A stretch of 64,000 nt of DNA from Tuctoria greenei (GCA_036927565.1 JAYESD010000001.1:135397415-135461414); one strand, 5' to 3'. Counted from the stretch's first letter, positions 25,504-37,568 are shown. Notes: generated from the sequence alone by a model not told the origin. Numbers and translations are program-made.

Positions 25504-25853
25504 CTGGACTAGTCCGGTGCAAGTCCGGACTTGTCCGGTCACTGTGTATTTTGAAGTCCAGAAAGTCTGCCGGACTAGTCCGGTCCAAGCTCGGACTAGT
25601 CCGGTTCTGTGTGAACGTGAAATCCAGAAAGTTCAACGGACTGAACTAGTCTGATCTCCACATATGGGAGACTCCAGAAAGGTCAACTGACTAGTCCGGT
25701 GGACACACGGACTAGTCCGGTCCCTCAATATGAGAGACTCCAGAAAGTTCAACGGACTAGTCCGGTGGATACACGGACTACTCCGGTCTCCCAATAAGAG
25801 AGATTCCAGAAAGTTAAATGGACTAGTCCGGTCCATGATTGGACTAGTCCGGT
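25504..25853 (-). repeat. Palindrome array upstream of the S1 TATA box
   Basis: About eleven copies of a palindrome of the form CCGGACTAGTCCGG (core GGAC-WW-GTCC), mostly in pairs about 22-24 bp apart. Most pairs sit in a roughly 65-bp tandem unit that starts 'tccagaaagtt'. The same array is in the other LTR at 46424-46779. Two more copies lie downstream at 24785-24821. Confidence 0.85.
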
Positions 25854-26525
25854 GCATTGTGAAAGTTAGGTTAATTTTAATCCCTTACCCTAGTGCAAAG
25901 TTGTGAGCTCTTGGAGTGTGTCTTTCATACACTCCCTATACATTCAAAATCTAATTTGGTCTTCCAAGCTCCATCAAGGTATCCCTCTTTGGACACCACT
26001 TCATTTTTCACCTTTTTGTGTGCCCCGAGCTGTTTCACTTGTTTGTCCTGCAATCATCTCAATAGTTTCATTAGGATCTTATATGTTTGTCATCAATTAG
26101 CCAAAACCCACAAGGGATATCCTAGATGCACTTACAATCTCCCACTTTTTGGTGATTGATGACAACCATTTGAGATATCACAATTGAGAATAAAATCTTG
26201 ATTTTCATAAGGTGTGCACATATGAGAATAACGATAAATCCACAAAAAGCTTCTCACATATGCACACACCTTATGGTGGGGTGCCTAACAGTTGTGTGAT
26301 CAACAAGGTGTGATGAAATAAAGGTAATCAATAATTAGCATAGAGATAATCCTTCAAGTAACAATAAGCATCACAAATAAGAGAAAAAATAGTGCATTAC
26401 AAGGTTTTAAAAATAAGTACATGTCCTTGATCACAAAAACAAAAAGACACCAACTAGAGAAACTACTAGTCTCAATCTCTTCCCCTTTGGCACCAAGGCA
26501 CCAAAAAGAGAAAAATTGAGGGGAA

Positions 26526-27912
26526 TCACTCATCGCCGCTCTCTTCTTCAGTTTCGGTCCGGTCTTCATCTTCACCACCATCATCATTCACTGGAGCAGG
26601 CTCTTCCTCGGAGTCCTTGAAGGCGGGCGGGGATCCAACCGGCTCAATCTCAAGCTTGTCACAAATAACTTTGATGTTGACATTCACATATTGTTGATGC
26701 TTTTTCTGCCTGACTTCAATCTTGCGGCAGCAGGCAAAGATAGAGGTGAGCATTTTGAGCACACCACCGGAGGGTTCATGAGCAGGTATAGAGCTAGGAG
26801 GAGCAGCTGCAAATCTTGTGGCATTCACACCCCGAGCTTGTTTTGACCTCCTCTCAGCTTCAGGGGAGGGAGGTGCACCAGGAGCTGAGGGTAGAGTGTA
26901 CTCGGTGGGCTTTTGCAGCTTCAACCCCGTATGGTGAACATCCTTGACAAACTCAAGTCCTGTCACTTTCTCAATCATGTGGGGCATACCTGCAAGATCT
27001 GTTTGGAGTGATTGAGATGTTCACAATGTCATTGTAGATGTATTCAAAGACATTGAACGGTCTCCTCCCACCAATGACCTTCATAAGGGTCCTCAAAGTT
27101 CCTTGAATAGTCCCTGCATCTCCATCTTTCGGGGCTATTGTCTTCCTCAAAGTTCTGTTGAGGACCACATAGAAGGGCTTTAAATATTTGATAGTGGGAG
27201 GGACATAAGGCATCCTTGTGTCATAGAGAAATTTGAGCTCATCCTTCTCCAAGGGTTGCAGATTGTGGATGACAAGATCATGATCCAAAGTGTGCTCAAG
27301 GTGGAGGATCCTTGCAAATTCATCATAAGTGACATTGTACTTGGAACCATGAGTCATCCGAGTAAGACAGTCTCCATCACCACGAGCAAAGTAGAGGGTA
27401 GAGTAAAATTGGGTGATGACCTCATTGTTCCAGTCATACTCAAAGGCAAGCAGATCCTTCAAGTTGTGCCTCTCCAGGGCCTCAACCACCTCATGAAAGG
27501 CAGGATATCTCTTCGACTGTAAGTATCCAACATTCACCCATTGACTCTCTACTACGGGATTTTTCATCTTCATGTACACATGCTCGTAGTAGTTGGCATG
27601 AAAGTTGCTCCAAAATCTTGGGTCTGAGCATTGTCGAGGTTGATCATACACATTAACCTGCCTGAAGCTATCGGCAAGCTCACCCCCTTTTTCTGGTGAA
27701 ATCCTTACTCGAGCGTTGCCTGTTGCAGTGACTTGGGTTCTTCATCTTCAGGGGCCCAATGGGACCACTAGCAAGCCCCTTTCCTTTGTTTAGAGTCCTC
27801 TTTGGCCCTGAGGAGCTCTCGCCAGCTTTTCCTTGGGCCTTCTTAACAACCACCTTCCTTTTCTTGGGCAAATTGTCGTTGGAGGGTGGAGAGTGCACAT
27901 TGACATCATGTC
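26526..27912 (-). pseudogene. Third ORF of S1 (env position), main part
   Basis: Protein of about 490 residues encoded between pol and the 3' LTR; its first ~32 codons lie at 39099-39195 beyond S2. Seen in order: basic nuclear-signal-like stretch (PKKRKVVVKK), a globular core (PRFWSNFHANYYEHVY, YDWNNEVITQFYSTLYF, YDEFARILHLE, LKPFYVVLNR, APKDGDAG, FNVFEYIYNDI), then a low-complexity part and an acidic tail (EEEPAPVNDDGGEDEDRTE). Single-base frameshifts occur near 27680 and 26980. The core aligns with the S2 ORF (QYPWNKEVILQFYAT, YEEFARILGME, LSPKDGDAN). No signal peptide or membrane span is visible, so an envelope role is not supported. It may belong to the plant 'putative transposon protein' family; not certain. 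Confidence 0.75.
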
Positions 27913-28676
27913 TGAAAGGCGGCCTAGAGGGGGGGTGAATAGGCGATAATCGAAAATTTAAACTTAATTCAGAGTTATGAAAACAGAGAGGTCGGACTTG
28001 TCTGACTTCTAGTCGAACTTGTCTGACCTAAGTCGGACAAGTCTGACCTGGGTCGGATAAGTCCGAGATTACCTGCGCGATCAGACCAAAAATCCAATTT
28101 TTAAGCGATCTAGTGAGAGATATCGATCCCTAGCAGTTCTACACGAAGTATGGAGTATAAAGAAAGCTGAGGGAGAGATAGCACGCGGAAAAACACAAGA
28201 ATCAAAACTTGAGAGAATGGAAGAACAACAAGAGACAACCGATTTTATCCCGAGGTTCGGAACCACAAAGGATCCTACGTCCCCGTTGAGGAGTCCACAA
28301 GGGACCAGGCCTTCTCTAGCCTTCCCCTCACGAGTTGCCACAAGGGCCAACTCCCTATCTTCCACTATCACAAAGATTGTTACAAACTCCCCGATTACAA
28401 GCGATCACAAAGAAATCGCGGGGCAACGCCTAACCGTCTAGGGGAGAACCCAAGAGCAACAAACACGCAATCACGAAGAAACTTAGCGCATCACACGTTG
28501 CTCAACCCCTCAACAAACTGTTTCTCCCAATCCTCACAAAGCAGTCTTCACTCTCCCAAAAATTCGAATTTGGGCTCTAGAGGTGAAGAACAAGTGGAGA
28601 GATGGTTCTTGAGTTCAAATTAGCGTTCAGAACTGTTTAGGGGTGTTAGGCATGGTTGGTGAGTCGAAACCACCAC

Positions 28677-28686
28677 GTATTTATAC
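28677..28686 (-). promoter_or_regulatory. TATA box of S2 LTR
   Basis: GTATAAATAC on the minus strand; the other LTR has GTATAAATAG at 38384-38393. The palindrome array starts about 38 bases upstream, the same layout as in S1. Confidence 0.72.
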
Positions 28687-28723
28687 ACCAAAAAGTCATT
28701 AGAGTCGTTTGACACAGCCCACG

Positions 28724-29070
28724 TCGGACATGTCTGACCTCAAAGGTCAGGCCTTTCACTTCAGACTTGTCTGACCAAAACCACTTCAGACATGTCTGAC
28801 ATACAATCTCGGGCATGTCTGAAATTCTGCAGATAGAACTCGGACAAGTCTGATTCTCTGGGACTTAGAAAATTTTCCTTAGTCCCTGGGAACAGATCCA
28901 TCTCGGACATGTCTAACCCCCAGGTTCGGACAAGTCCAAAACTTCACTGGAACTTTCATTGGAACCCTTCCAGTGCCAATTCGGACATGTCTGACTTACA
29001 GATTTGGACATGTCCGAATTCCAACAGAGGGAATTCGGACATGTCTGACATCACAAGTCAGACAAGTCCG
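28724..29070 (-). repeat. Palindrome array upstream of the S2 TATA box
   Basis: About eleven copies of a motif like TCGGACATGTCTGA, with central AT, AA or TT. The 5' LTR array (38431-38797) has one extra copy near 38450 and one broken copy near 38766. A further four copies lie at 27992-28066. Confidence 0.85.
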
Positions 29071-29775
29071 CCCAAGCCACAAAGGCCCTACTAAAATCTT
29101 CTACTAAGGGGTTGAGCACCCGAATGACTCACTAAGTGTCTACGCGTCGTGTCCCTCTTAATAGTACGGTTTTTCCTATGACTCAAGGAGAAAATAGAAA
29201 ATCCTATTTCTATTCTTCTTCGCCACAACTTTTCTCCTTTTGCCGTCTTTCTTCAAAGCTCCATTCCGTACTTCGGATCTGTGCTCATGCTCAACCAAGT
29301 TCATTAGCACTTTAATGGTTCATCATCAATCCACCAAAACCCACAAGGGACCTAGATGCACTTACAATCTCCCCCTTTTTGGTGATTGATGACAACCAAC
29401 TAAAGTCTTCGACAAAAATAAGATCTGATAGAAGTTTTGAGTCTCAAGTGTATATGAGCTTTTGGAATAACAATAAAAACAACTCATATACACTCAATTG
29501 CCTATATGCTCGTGTGTGTGCAATAACGTGATACAAATGAAGAAATGCACACGAGATCAATGAAGCATCATAATGATTATCATAAGGCATCAATAAACAT
29601 CATTAAGCATTAACAGCCATAAACGAGTAATCAAATAAGTACAAGACACACCACGATAGAAAATAAATATGACTAGATACATGTCCATGTCCAAGAAAAA
29701 GCACAAGAGACTAATACTTCTCCCCCTTTGGCATCAAGGCACCAAAAAGGAGAAAAGTGGACACTAAGACCTAGT

Positions 29776-31226
29776 CTACTCAGTGTCTTCCTCGTCGTCG
29801 TTGCCGTCATCGTCGTCGTCGCTCTCCTCGCCGGAGTCGCCGAGAGCTGCAGGAGGTGCTGAGGAAGAGGCGCCGGTGCCGGTGATGAACGCCATCTCCG
29901 CCTCGGTGAGCTCTGGAAACTCCGGTGGCTCCTCGTCTGAGCTGGCGTCGTCGACTGGAGGAAGCTGGAGGTGCTTCCTGATGGCCGCGAGGTCCCTCTG
30001 GTTTCTCTTTGCCAAGCGGTGAGTCGACCGGCAGACGGTGAAGATCGACTTCAGGATCTTGAGCAGACCTGAGGAGCAAGACGGCTGCTACTGGGGCATG
30101 GAGGATGAGCTGGGAGGCTGAGCAGACTTCCTCCTCGAGAAGCTGGTTCCTCCCTCTGCTGGTGCCGGTGCAGCCGCGTGAAACGGGCGGTGAAGCTTGG
30201 AGGGCTTCTGAGGCACAAGGCGCCTATGAGGCACATCCTTCACAAACTTCTTCCCGGACACCGTCTCAATGAGCTTCATCAGGTACGGGGCATAGCAGCA
30301 GGACCTAGCCGGTGTCTCCGAGGCGAGGTAAATATCCTCGTAGATATAGTTGAAGGCATTGAACTGCTGCTGCCCTGCCAAAAGCTGGATCAAATTTCTG
30401 CTGTTGTGGTTGATCCTGTTGGCATCCCCATCCTTGGGTGAGAGAGTCTTTCTGATTAGACGGTTCACCACAGCATGGAATGGCTTGAGGCCGTGGATAT
30501 GAGGAGGGTCGGCTGGATACCCATCCTCATAGAAACTCTCCATCTCCAGGAGGTTCACTATATCCATCTCATGGATCTTCAGTGAGTGCTGCAGACTGTC
30601 CTCCATCCCGAGAATGCGGGCAAACTCCTCATAGCTGACTTCGTACTTCACCCCATTGGTCATCCAGGTGAAGTCGAGCTTGTCGACCCAATAGAAAACT
30701 GTGGCATAGAATTGGAGGATGACTTCCTTGTTCCATGGGTATTGGAGGCCCATGATCTCGCTGACTCCGTGGTGCTCGCAAGCGTCGAGCACCCCCTTGA
30801 AGAGAAGGTAGCAGTCCTTCTTCTTCAATGCAGCCTTCCAATCCACCCACTGCATCTCCGTGACTGGGTTCTTCTTGGTCGTGAGGACTGACCGGTAGTA
30901 ATCCATGTGGAAGAAGCACCAGAAACGGGGATCCCTGCTTCCCTTGGCTGGTCATAGCACCGCACATCTCTCATGTGCATGGTGTCGGAAATGTTCCTCC
31001 GGTAATTCACCCTGTCGGCCGTGCGTCGAGTGTCACCCACTGGAGAGTGCACGACCAACGGTCTGATCTCTTGTTGCCCTTGGGAGCTCGAGCTGCCCCC
31101 CTGACCACTGTGAATGGTGATTTGACCGCTTGCGGGTCGCTTGGCAACCACCTTCTTTGGTCGCTTTGATGGTTGAGCCGAAGAATCGGGACCCGCGGGC
31201 TCCTTGCCTCTTTTGTCATGACCCAT
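29776..31226 (-). pseudogene. Third ORF of S2 (env position)
   Basis: About 480 codons from the ATG at 31226. The N-terminus is basic (SKRPKKVVAKRP) and Ser/Gln-rich. The core (WVDWKAALKKKDCYLLFKG, YPWNKEVILQFYATVFYW, FTWMTNGVKYEVSYEEFARI, LSPKDGDANRINHNSRNLIQ, FNAFNYIYEDIYLA) matches that of S1. The C-terminus is Ser/Pro-rich and ends in an acidic run (GEESDDDDDGNDDEEDTE). One single-base frameshift lies near 30930 and one TAG at 30088. The core is well conserved between two families, which argues for function, but none is known to me. No membrane span visible. Confidence 0.75.
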
Positions 31227-32128
31227 AGCTTAAGAAGAGATACAAGGATAGGTAAGAGTCAAGGCAAGAGAGATAGAGCAATTAACTTGATAGTTTCAAT
31301 AGAAATTAGGTTTCAGAGTTATACAAGATCGGACATGTCTGACTGGAAAGTCAGACTTGTCTGACTCAGGAAATTCGGACATGTCCGAATTTCAGGGTCA
31401 GACTTGTCTGACCTGTACAGAATTGACCCTAATTGCTAAGGAAACTAAGCAAATCAACTTTTCTACCAACCAAATTTTGCACCAAAGTTGTAAACATGCC
31501 TAGGAACAATTTCAAGGGCATAAATTTGCAAACTTGCCGCAAGATTTAGAATTGAGAGGAAAGATGCGTAAAATACCTTCGGATGGAGAAAAGATTGAAG
31601 AATTCCGAAGGGGATGTGAATCCTCCAACTTCGAGTGAGATTTTCCCTCAAGAACTCCTCACAAGCGCCTCAAAAGCAATGTGGATTGCCTTGGGAGGTT
31701 TGAGAGAGATGGAGATTAGGGTTTGAAGTGAGGAGAGAGAAGGAAAGGAAACCGTCAGCCTCTTTGAAGGGGTTCAGACTTCCCACGTCGGACATGTCCG
31801 AATTTGACTTCGGACAAGCCCGAGTTCTCTCTGCAGACTTAAAACCCACTTTGGGCATGTCTGACTTTTGTCAGACTTGTCCGACTCCCCCTGAGTGTAT
31901 GCAATGTGCAAACACTTGGGGATCAAAAGATGGGAATATATGGACATTTTGGACAAGTTTTTGCAAATATCTTTGACAAAAATGATCAGTAAGCAACCAA
32001 CACTCAAACTATGATCATTTTCACCAAAGAGAAGTTTAGAACATAGTTTTCAGGAAAAATAGATAAGATTTTCGAAAAACACACAACATTTTGAAGTTGA
32101 AAACTAGTAGCAATCAGATGTGCACGGC
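31227..32128 (-). promoter_or_regulatory. Pol-to-third-ORF spacer of S2, promoter/leader-like
   Basis: In element sense: palindromes at 31890-31786 (TCGGACATGTCCGA type), then AAACCCTAATCTCCATCTCT as in plant 5' leaders (31730-31710), a donor-like CCGAAG|gtattt (about 31580), further palindromes (31413-31329) and an acceptor-like ttcttaag just before ATG. No clear TATA here (TTCAAAGAG only). Layout parallels the S1 spacer. Confidence 0.5.
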
Positions 32129-35100
32129 TCAAGCAATGTTTCGAGAATCCAAGATATTTAGCTCACTCCTTAGGTCACAAAAGCGTCTCTCATCAAGGGG
32201 TTTGGTGAAGATATCCGCCAATTGCTTCTCACTTCTAACATGAGAGATAACGATATATCCCTTGATAGAGTGGTCTCGCAAGAAATGGTGACGGATGTCT
32301 ATGTGTTTGGTTCTAGAATGCTCGATGGGGTTGTGAGCAATCTTGATGGCACTCTCATTGTCACATAGGAGAGGAATATGGCTCAGATTGTAACCATAAT
32401 CCCTAAGAGTTTGTCGCATCCAAAGAAGCTGCGCACAGCAACTTCCGGCTGCAACGTACTCCGCTTCGGCTGTGGAAAGGGCAATGGAGTTTTGTGTCTT
32501 GGAAGACCACGCAACCAAGGACCTGCCAAGGAATTGGCATGTCCCGGATGTGCTCTTCCTATCTACCCTACAGCCCGCATAATCCGCATCGGAATAACCG
32601 ACGAGATCAAATTTGGATCCTTTAGGGTACCAAAGACCTAGATTAGGAGTGTGAACTAAATACCTAAGGATTCTCTTAACCGCTGTCAAGTGACACTCTT
32701 TTGGAGTGGCTTGGAATCGAGCACACATGCACACACTAAGCATAATGACGGGTCTAGAAGCACAAAGATAAAGCAAAGAGCCAATCATAGAACGGTATAC
32801 CTTTTGGTCCACGCTCGCTCCTTCTTCATTTAGTCCTAGATGCCCGTTTGTTCCCATAGGTGTCTTGATGGGCTTTGCCTTCTCCATGCCAAATTTCTTG
32901 AGAATGTCATGAGTGTACTTGGTTTGGCATATGAAGGTCCCTTCCTTGAGTTGCTTTACTTGGAAACCTAGGAAAAACTTCAACTCCCCCATCATAGACA
33001 TCTCAAATCTCTCCATCATGAATTTGGAAAACTCATCACAAAAAGTCTTGTTAGTAGAACCAAATATGATATCATCAACATAAATTTGGCATATGAACAA
33101 GTCATTATCAAAATGCTTAGTGAAGAGAGTGTAATCGGCTTTCCCAATCTTAAAACCATTTTGAGTGAGAAAATCCCTAAGGCACTCATACCAAGCTCTA
33201 GGTGCTTGTTTGAAGCCATAGAGAGCCTTACACAACTTGTAGACGTGATCGGGATGCTCTTCATCTTCAAATTCGGGCGGTTGCTCCACATACACTTCCT
33301 CCTTGATTGGACCGTTGAGGAATGAACTTTTCACATCCATTTGATATAACTTGAAATCATGGTGAGTAGCAAAAGCCAATAATATGCGAATAGATTCAAG
33401 CCTAGCTACGGGAGCAAAGGTTTCATCGAAATCCAAACCTTCGACTTGAGCGTATCCTTTTGCTACAAGTCTTGCCTTGTTTCTTGTTACCACCCCGTGT
33501 TCATCTTGTTTGTTGCGGAACACCCACTTGGTTCGAACAACGTTTGCATTTTGTCTCCTCACGAGTTCCCACACCTTGTTCCTCTTGAAGTTGTTGAGCT
33601 CTTCTTGCATCACCATTACCCAATCTGGGTCTTGTAGAGCTTCTTCTGCTTTCCGTGGCTCCCTTTGGAGATGTCTCCAAGTATGTTGTCAAAGGGATGG
33701 TCCCGTTGAACGCTTTGATGAACTCTTGGGTGTGGTGGTTGAGCTTCTCGATCATTGTCTTCATCTTGATCATTTTCTTGATCTCCCCCTTGATCCAAGC
33801 CTCCTCCTTGATCTTTATCTTGTTGAGATTCATCTTGAGGATCTTGATCTTGTTCATGTGGGGGATTTGCATCTTCTTCGCTTGCTTGTAGATCATTTGG
33901 ATCATGTGGTCGCACATCTCCAAGTGCCATTCTCCTAAGTGCTTCTTGTGGAGTCTCCTCTTGATCTAGCACACACTTATCAACTTGCTCCACTTGAGAG
34001 CCATTAGTCTCATCAAACACTACATCATGTGCTACTTCAACAATCCCGGAGGACTTGTTAAAGACACGATAGGCGTAGGTGTTTGAGTCATAGCCAAGCA
34101 AGAAACTTTCATCGGATTTCGAAGCGAACTTCGAATTCCTAGGCTTCTTGTTGAGAATATAGCACTTGCTCCCAAAAACACGAAAGTATGAGATGTTGGG
34201 TTTGTTACCGGTTAGGAGTTCGTATGAGGTCTTCTTCAAGAGTCGATGAAGATACAACCGGTTTATGGCATGGCAAGCGGTGTTAACCGCTTCCGCCCAA
34301 AACCGGTCGGACGTCTTGTACACATCAAGCATCGTCCTTAACATCTCAATTAGAGTCCTATTCTTCCTCTCCGCTACTCCATTTTGTTGAGGCGAGTAGG
34401 GAGCGGAGAACTCATGCTTGATTCCTTCTTCGTCCAAGAAGTCTTCAACTTGAGTGTTCTTGAACTCCGTCCCGTTGTCGCTCCTAATCTTCTTGATTCT
34501 TAAGGAGAACTCGTTTTGAGCTCTCCTCAAGAACTTCTTGAGAACTCCTTGGGTTTCACCTTTGTCATGCAAGAAAAATACCCACGTGAAGAGAGAAAAA
34601 TCATCAACGATAACTAGACCATACTTGTTACCGCCAATGCTAATGTAGGCGACGGTCCGAATAGGTCCATGTGTAGTAGCTCCAAGGGTCTTGAGGTTTT
34701 CATGATGTTCTTGGATGGATGTTGAGCTCCTACTTGCTTTCCGGCTTGACATGCGTTACATGGTCTATCTTTCTCAAAGACAACATCTTTTAGTCCACGG
34801 ATATGATCCCCCTTAAGAAGTTTTTGCAAGTTTCTCATCCCAACATGGGCTAGCCTTCGGTGCCATAGCCATCCCATGTTAGTTTTCGCCATTAAGCACG
34901 TATCAAGTTGGGCTTTATCCGTGGAGAAATCCACAAGGTAAAGCTTTCCCTTGAGTACGCCCTTAAAGGCGATTGAGTTGTTGCATCTTCTTAAGACGGT
35001 CACACCGTTGTTAGTGAAAAGACAATCATAACCATTATCACATAATTGAGAAATAGACAAGAGGTTGTAATCAAGTGAATCAACATGAAGCACATTGGAA

Positions 35101-35300
35101 AGAGTGTGTTTTGAGGAGATAGCAATTTTACCGGTGCCAAGGATTTTCCCTTGGCTATTATCGCCAAAGAAGATTCCTTCACTAGGATCTTCATTTTCCT
35201 TGTACTCTACAAACATCTTCCTCTCTCCGGTCATATGGTTAGTGCATCCACTATCAAGCACCCAATTTGATCCACCGGAGGAGTATGCCTACAAAAAGAG
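32129..35300 (-). pseudogene. Pol of S2: protease, integrase, RT, RNase H
   Basis: Protease VLDSGCTNHMTG (about 35255); GAG-pre-integrase with WLWHRRLAHVGM and CNACQAGK; integrase D (LLHMDLFGP), D (IRSDNGTEF) and E (NGVAERKN); Asp/Glu/Gln-rich linker; RT with GLDFDETFAPVARL, YQMDVKSSFLNG and catalytic YVDDIIFGS; RNase H with YSDADYAG, SIALSTAEAEYVA, LCDNESAI, TKHIDIRHHF. Broken by a frameshift in integrase near 34650 and by a ~60-bp deletion with frameshift at about 33650 that removes the VTTRSR-like linker present in S1. Active-site residues are otherwise kept. Confidence 0.92.
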
Positions 35301-37568
35301 TTATGCCTTTCCTTTAGGTACCCAAACGGAGTTGAGTCCTTTGATGTTAGTCACAAGGCATTTGGGCACCCACGCGCAAGGCTTTGTGCTCTTGCGGAGT
35401 GGCCCAACATATCTAGCATAAGTCTTGCCAAATTTGTTCCTCAATAAAACATAAGAAGCATCAAAGTCATGGAACAAAGGATGAGGTTCATTTTTAGGCA
35501 TATAAGATGTTGAGACAATGTTTTTTCCTTTATCTTGGGTGGATGAACCTTCCTTGACAAAAACAATCAAGTCTTTGTTATTCTTGGGGGCTTTGGCATT
35601 TTGCCTCCGCTCCCGAGAATAACCAAGACCATCCTTGACATGGGGAGGTCTCACATTGGTGTATGCACTACGTGCATAGGCCACCTTCTCCTTGTCAAAG
35701 ATGTCACCTTTTGGTGCTTGTTTGTTTTGTGCCAAGTTAAGTTCATCCTTAAGTTTTAGGATCAAGCTTGAGCATGTGCAAGTATGAACTTCCTCGGATG
35801 AAATCTTTTGAGAAGATGAGCTCTTTGAGGAAGAAGGTGCATTGATCTTAAGTGACTCAACCTTTGTCTCTAGAATCTTGTTAACCTTTGTCAAGTTAAC
35901 AAGTTCATCCTTGAGCTCAACGGTCTTATCCTTAAGATTTGAGCATGCTTCCTTGCTCATGGCAAGGTCATGCTCCAATGCATTACTTCTTTCTCTCTCG
36001 CGCTCGAGGAGCTCCTCAAGATCTTTACATATCTCTAATTTTTGGATGAGCATGCCCTCTTGACGCTCAAGGAGATCCTCCTTCTCGGAGATTTCATCCA
36101 TAAAAAAGTTCATCTTTCTCATGGCACTCTTACTTAAGCCTTTAAGCATGGATTCAAGTTCACTATCACTATCAAGTTCATCACAAGAAGTTATAGAGGG
36201 AGCGGGTTTAGATTTGACATTTTTCCTTCCCTCCTTTGCCATGAAACATGTGGACTTGAAATCATCAATGTTGGGGAAGAGCTTGCTTGCACTTGAGCTC
36301 TTTCCGATGGCAATGGTTGCCACCTTCTCTTCATCGTCGGAAGATGAGTCTTCATTTGAGTCCTATTCTCTTCCAAGGTGGGCATGTCCCGATGGCTTCT
36401 TCTTCTTGAAGAGCTTCTTATCTTGGGTCTTGCCCTCCTTCTTCTTGCTTTCATTGTATGGGCAATCCGCAATGAGGTGCCCATGTTCACCACACTTGTA
36501 GCAAGTCTTTTTCTTTAGCTTCCCCTTGCTCTTGCCTTCTTGGTGATAGCCTCTCTTCTTCCTTCTCATCATCCTTCTAAACTTGTTGATGAAGAAATCT
36601 TCTTCTTCATCGGAATCCATGCTCTCATCATCACTTGCATCTTCATTGTAGGATGTGAAAGTTGCTTTGAGAGCTATGTCTTTCTTCTTTGATGAGGCAA
36701 GCTTTTGGAGATCATTGTAGAACATAGCTTCCTTCTCCATCATCTCATTGTTGATTATCCTCCCAAGCACTTCTTCCGGAGTCATCTTGGTGTAGTCGGG
36801 GCTTTCACGGATCAAGGAGCAAAGAGTGATGTTTCGAGGCATGAATGCCCGAAGCATCCTCTTCACCACTTCATGGTTCGTCCATCGAGTGCTTCCATAG
36901 GCACGAATCTTGTTCACGAGCACCTTGAGGCGGTTGTACATGTCTTGGGGCGACTCACAATCCATGATGGTAAATCTCCCAAGCTCTCCTTCGATCATCT
37001 CAATCTTTGCCTCCCGGATGACTCGGTTTCCCTCGTGCGCCGTCTTGAGTGTATCCCAAATGTATTTGGCCACTTACAAACCTTCGACTCGGTTGAATTC
37101 ATCCCGAGTCAAAGATGAGGTTATGACTCCCACGGCTTGAGCATTGCGATGAAGTAGGACAGCTTGTTGTGGAGTGACGTCTTCCTCATTCCTTGGCATA
37201 TGAACTCCGGTTTGCACAATCTGCCACAAACTAGGATTCAAAGAGATTAAATGCATCTTCATATTGTGTTTCCACATTGAATATTCATTTCCATCGAATT
37301 GAGGAGGTTTGCCAAGTGGAATAGACAAATAGTGATTGTTAGCATGAAGACGATCATAATCAAAGTGAGTTTGAGTATAGTCATCGTTACTCTTCTCCTT
37401 CTCTTGGTTGATCTTGGGTTGTTTCCCTAGCTTCTCCCGAAGCTTCGCCTTGAGTTGGCAAGTTTCTTCGTCGTCCTCCGGATCATCAAGAAGAACGTCG
37501 TAGTTCTTGTCAATTGAGCCTTCACCCTCGACATATGAGGTATCATCCTTGTTCCTTTCTTCCGCCAT
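35301..37568 (-). pseudogene. Gag of S2
   Basis: Long Gag (about 750 codons) from ATG 37568. Segments: acidic N-terminus; capsid core (NHYLSIPLGKPPQFDGNEY, WKHNMKMHLISLNPSLW, EIxDTLK-type helix, GELGRFTIMD, MYNRLKVLVNKI, FMPRNITLCSLIRESPDY); Lys-rich region; CCHC knuckle CYKCGEHGHLIADC (about 36500); a coiled coil (about 36080-35850, Glu/Leu/Arg-rich); Ser-rich and basic C-terminus ending WVPKGKA then TAA. In-frame stops at 37074 (TAA) and 36363 (TAG where S1 has Trp). The TAA at the gag/pol border is also at that place in S1. Confidence 0.88.

Larger units (their letters stand above)
24707..26136 (-). repeat. 3' LTR of S1
   Basis: Plus-strand limits TGAATGTGGCCTAGAGG...GATGCACTTACA; read in element sense it begins TGTAAGTGC. 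It differs from 45624-47062 by a few per cent. It contains a palindrome array (25504-25853) and a TATA box. Short ORFs inside are chance frames. Confidence 0.93.
27913..29366 (-). repeat. 3' LTR of S2
   Basis: Plus-strand limits TGAAAGGCGGCCTAGAGG...GATGCACTTACA. It differs from the other copy at a few per cent of positions, many of them C/T or G/A. Contains a TATA box (28677-28686) and palindromes at 27992-28066 and 28724-29070. Confidence 0.93.

Noticed and set aside
25504..25853. Palindrome arrays as a CRISPR array
   Set aside because: Plant nuclear context, variable palindromes inside LTRs, no unique spacers of constant length and no cas genes.
28217..28441. 74-codon ORF repeated at 37923-38147
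   Set aside because: Same position in both S2 LTRs; explained as LTR sequence.
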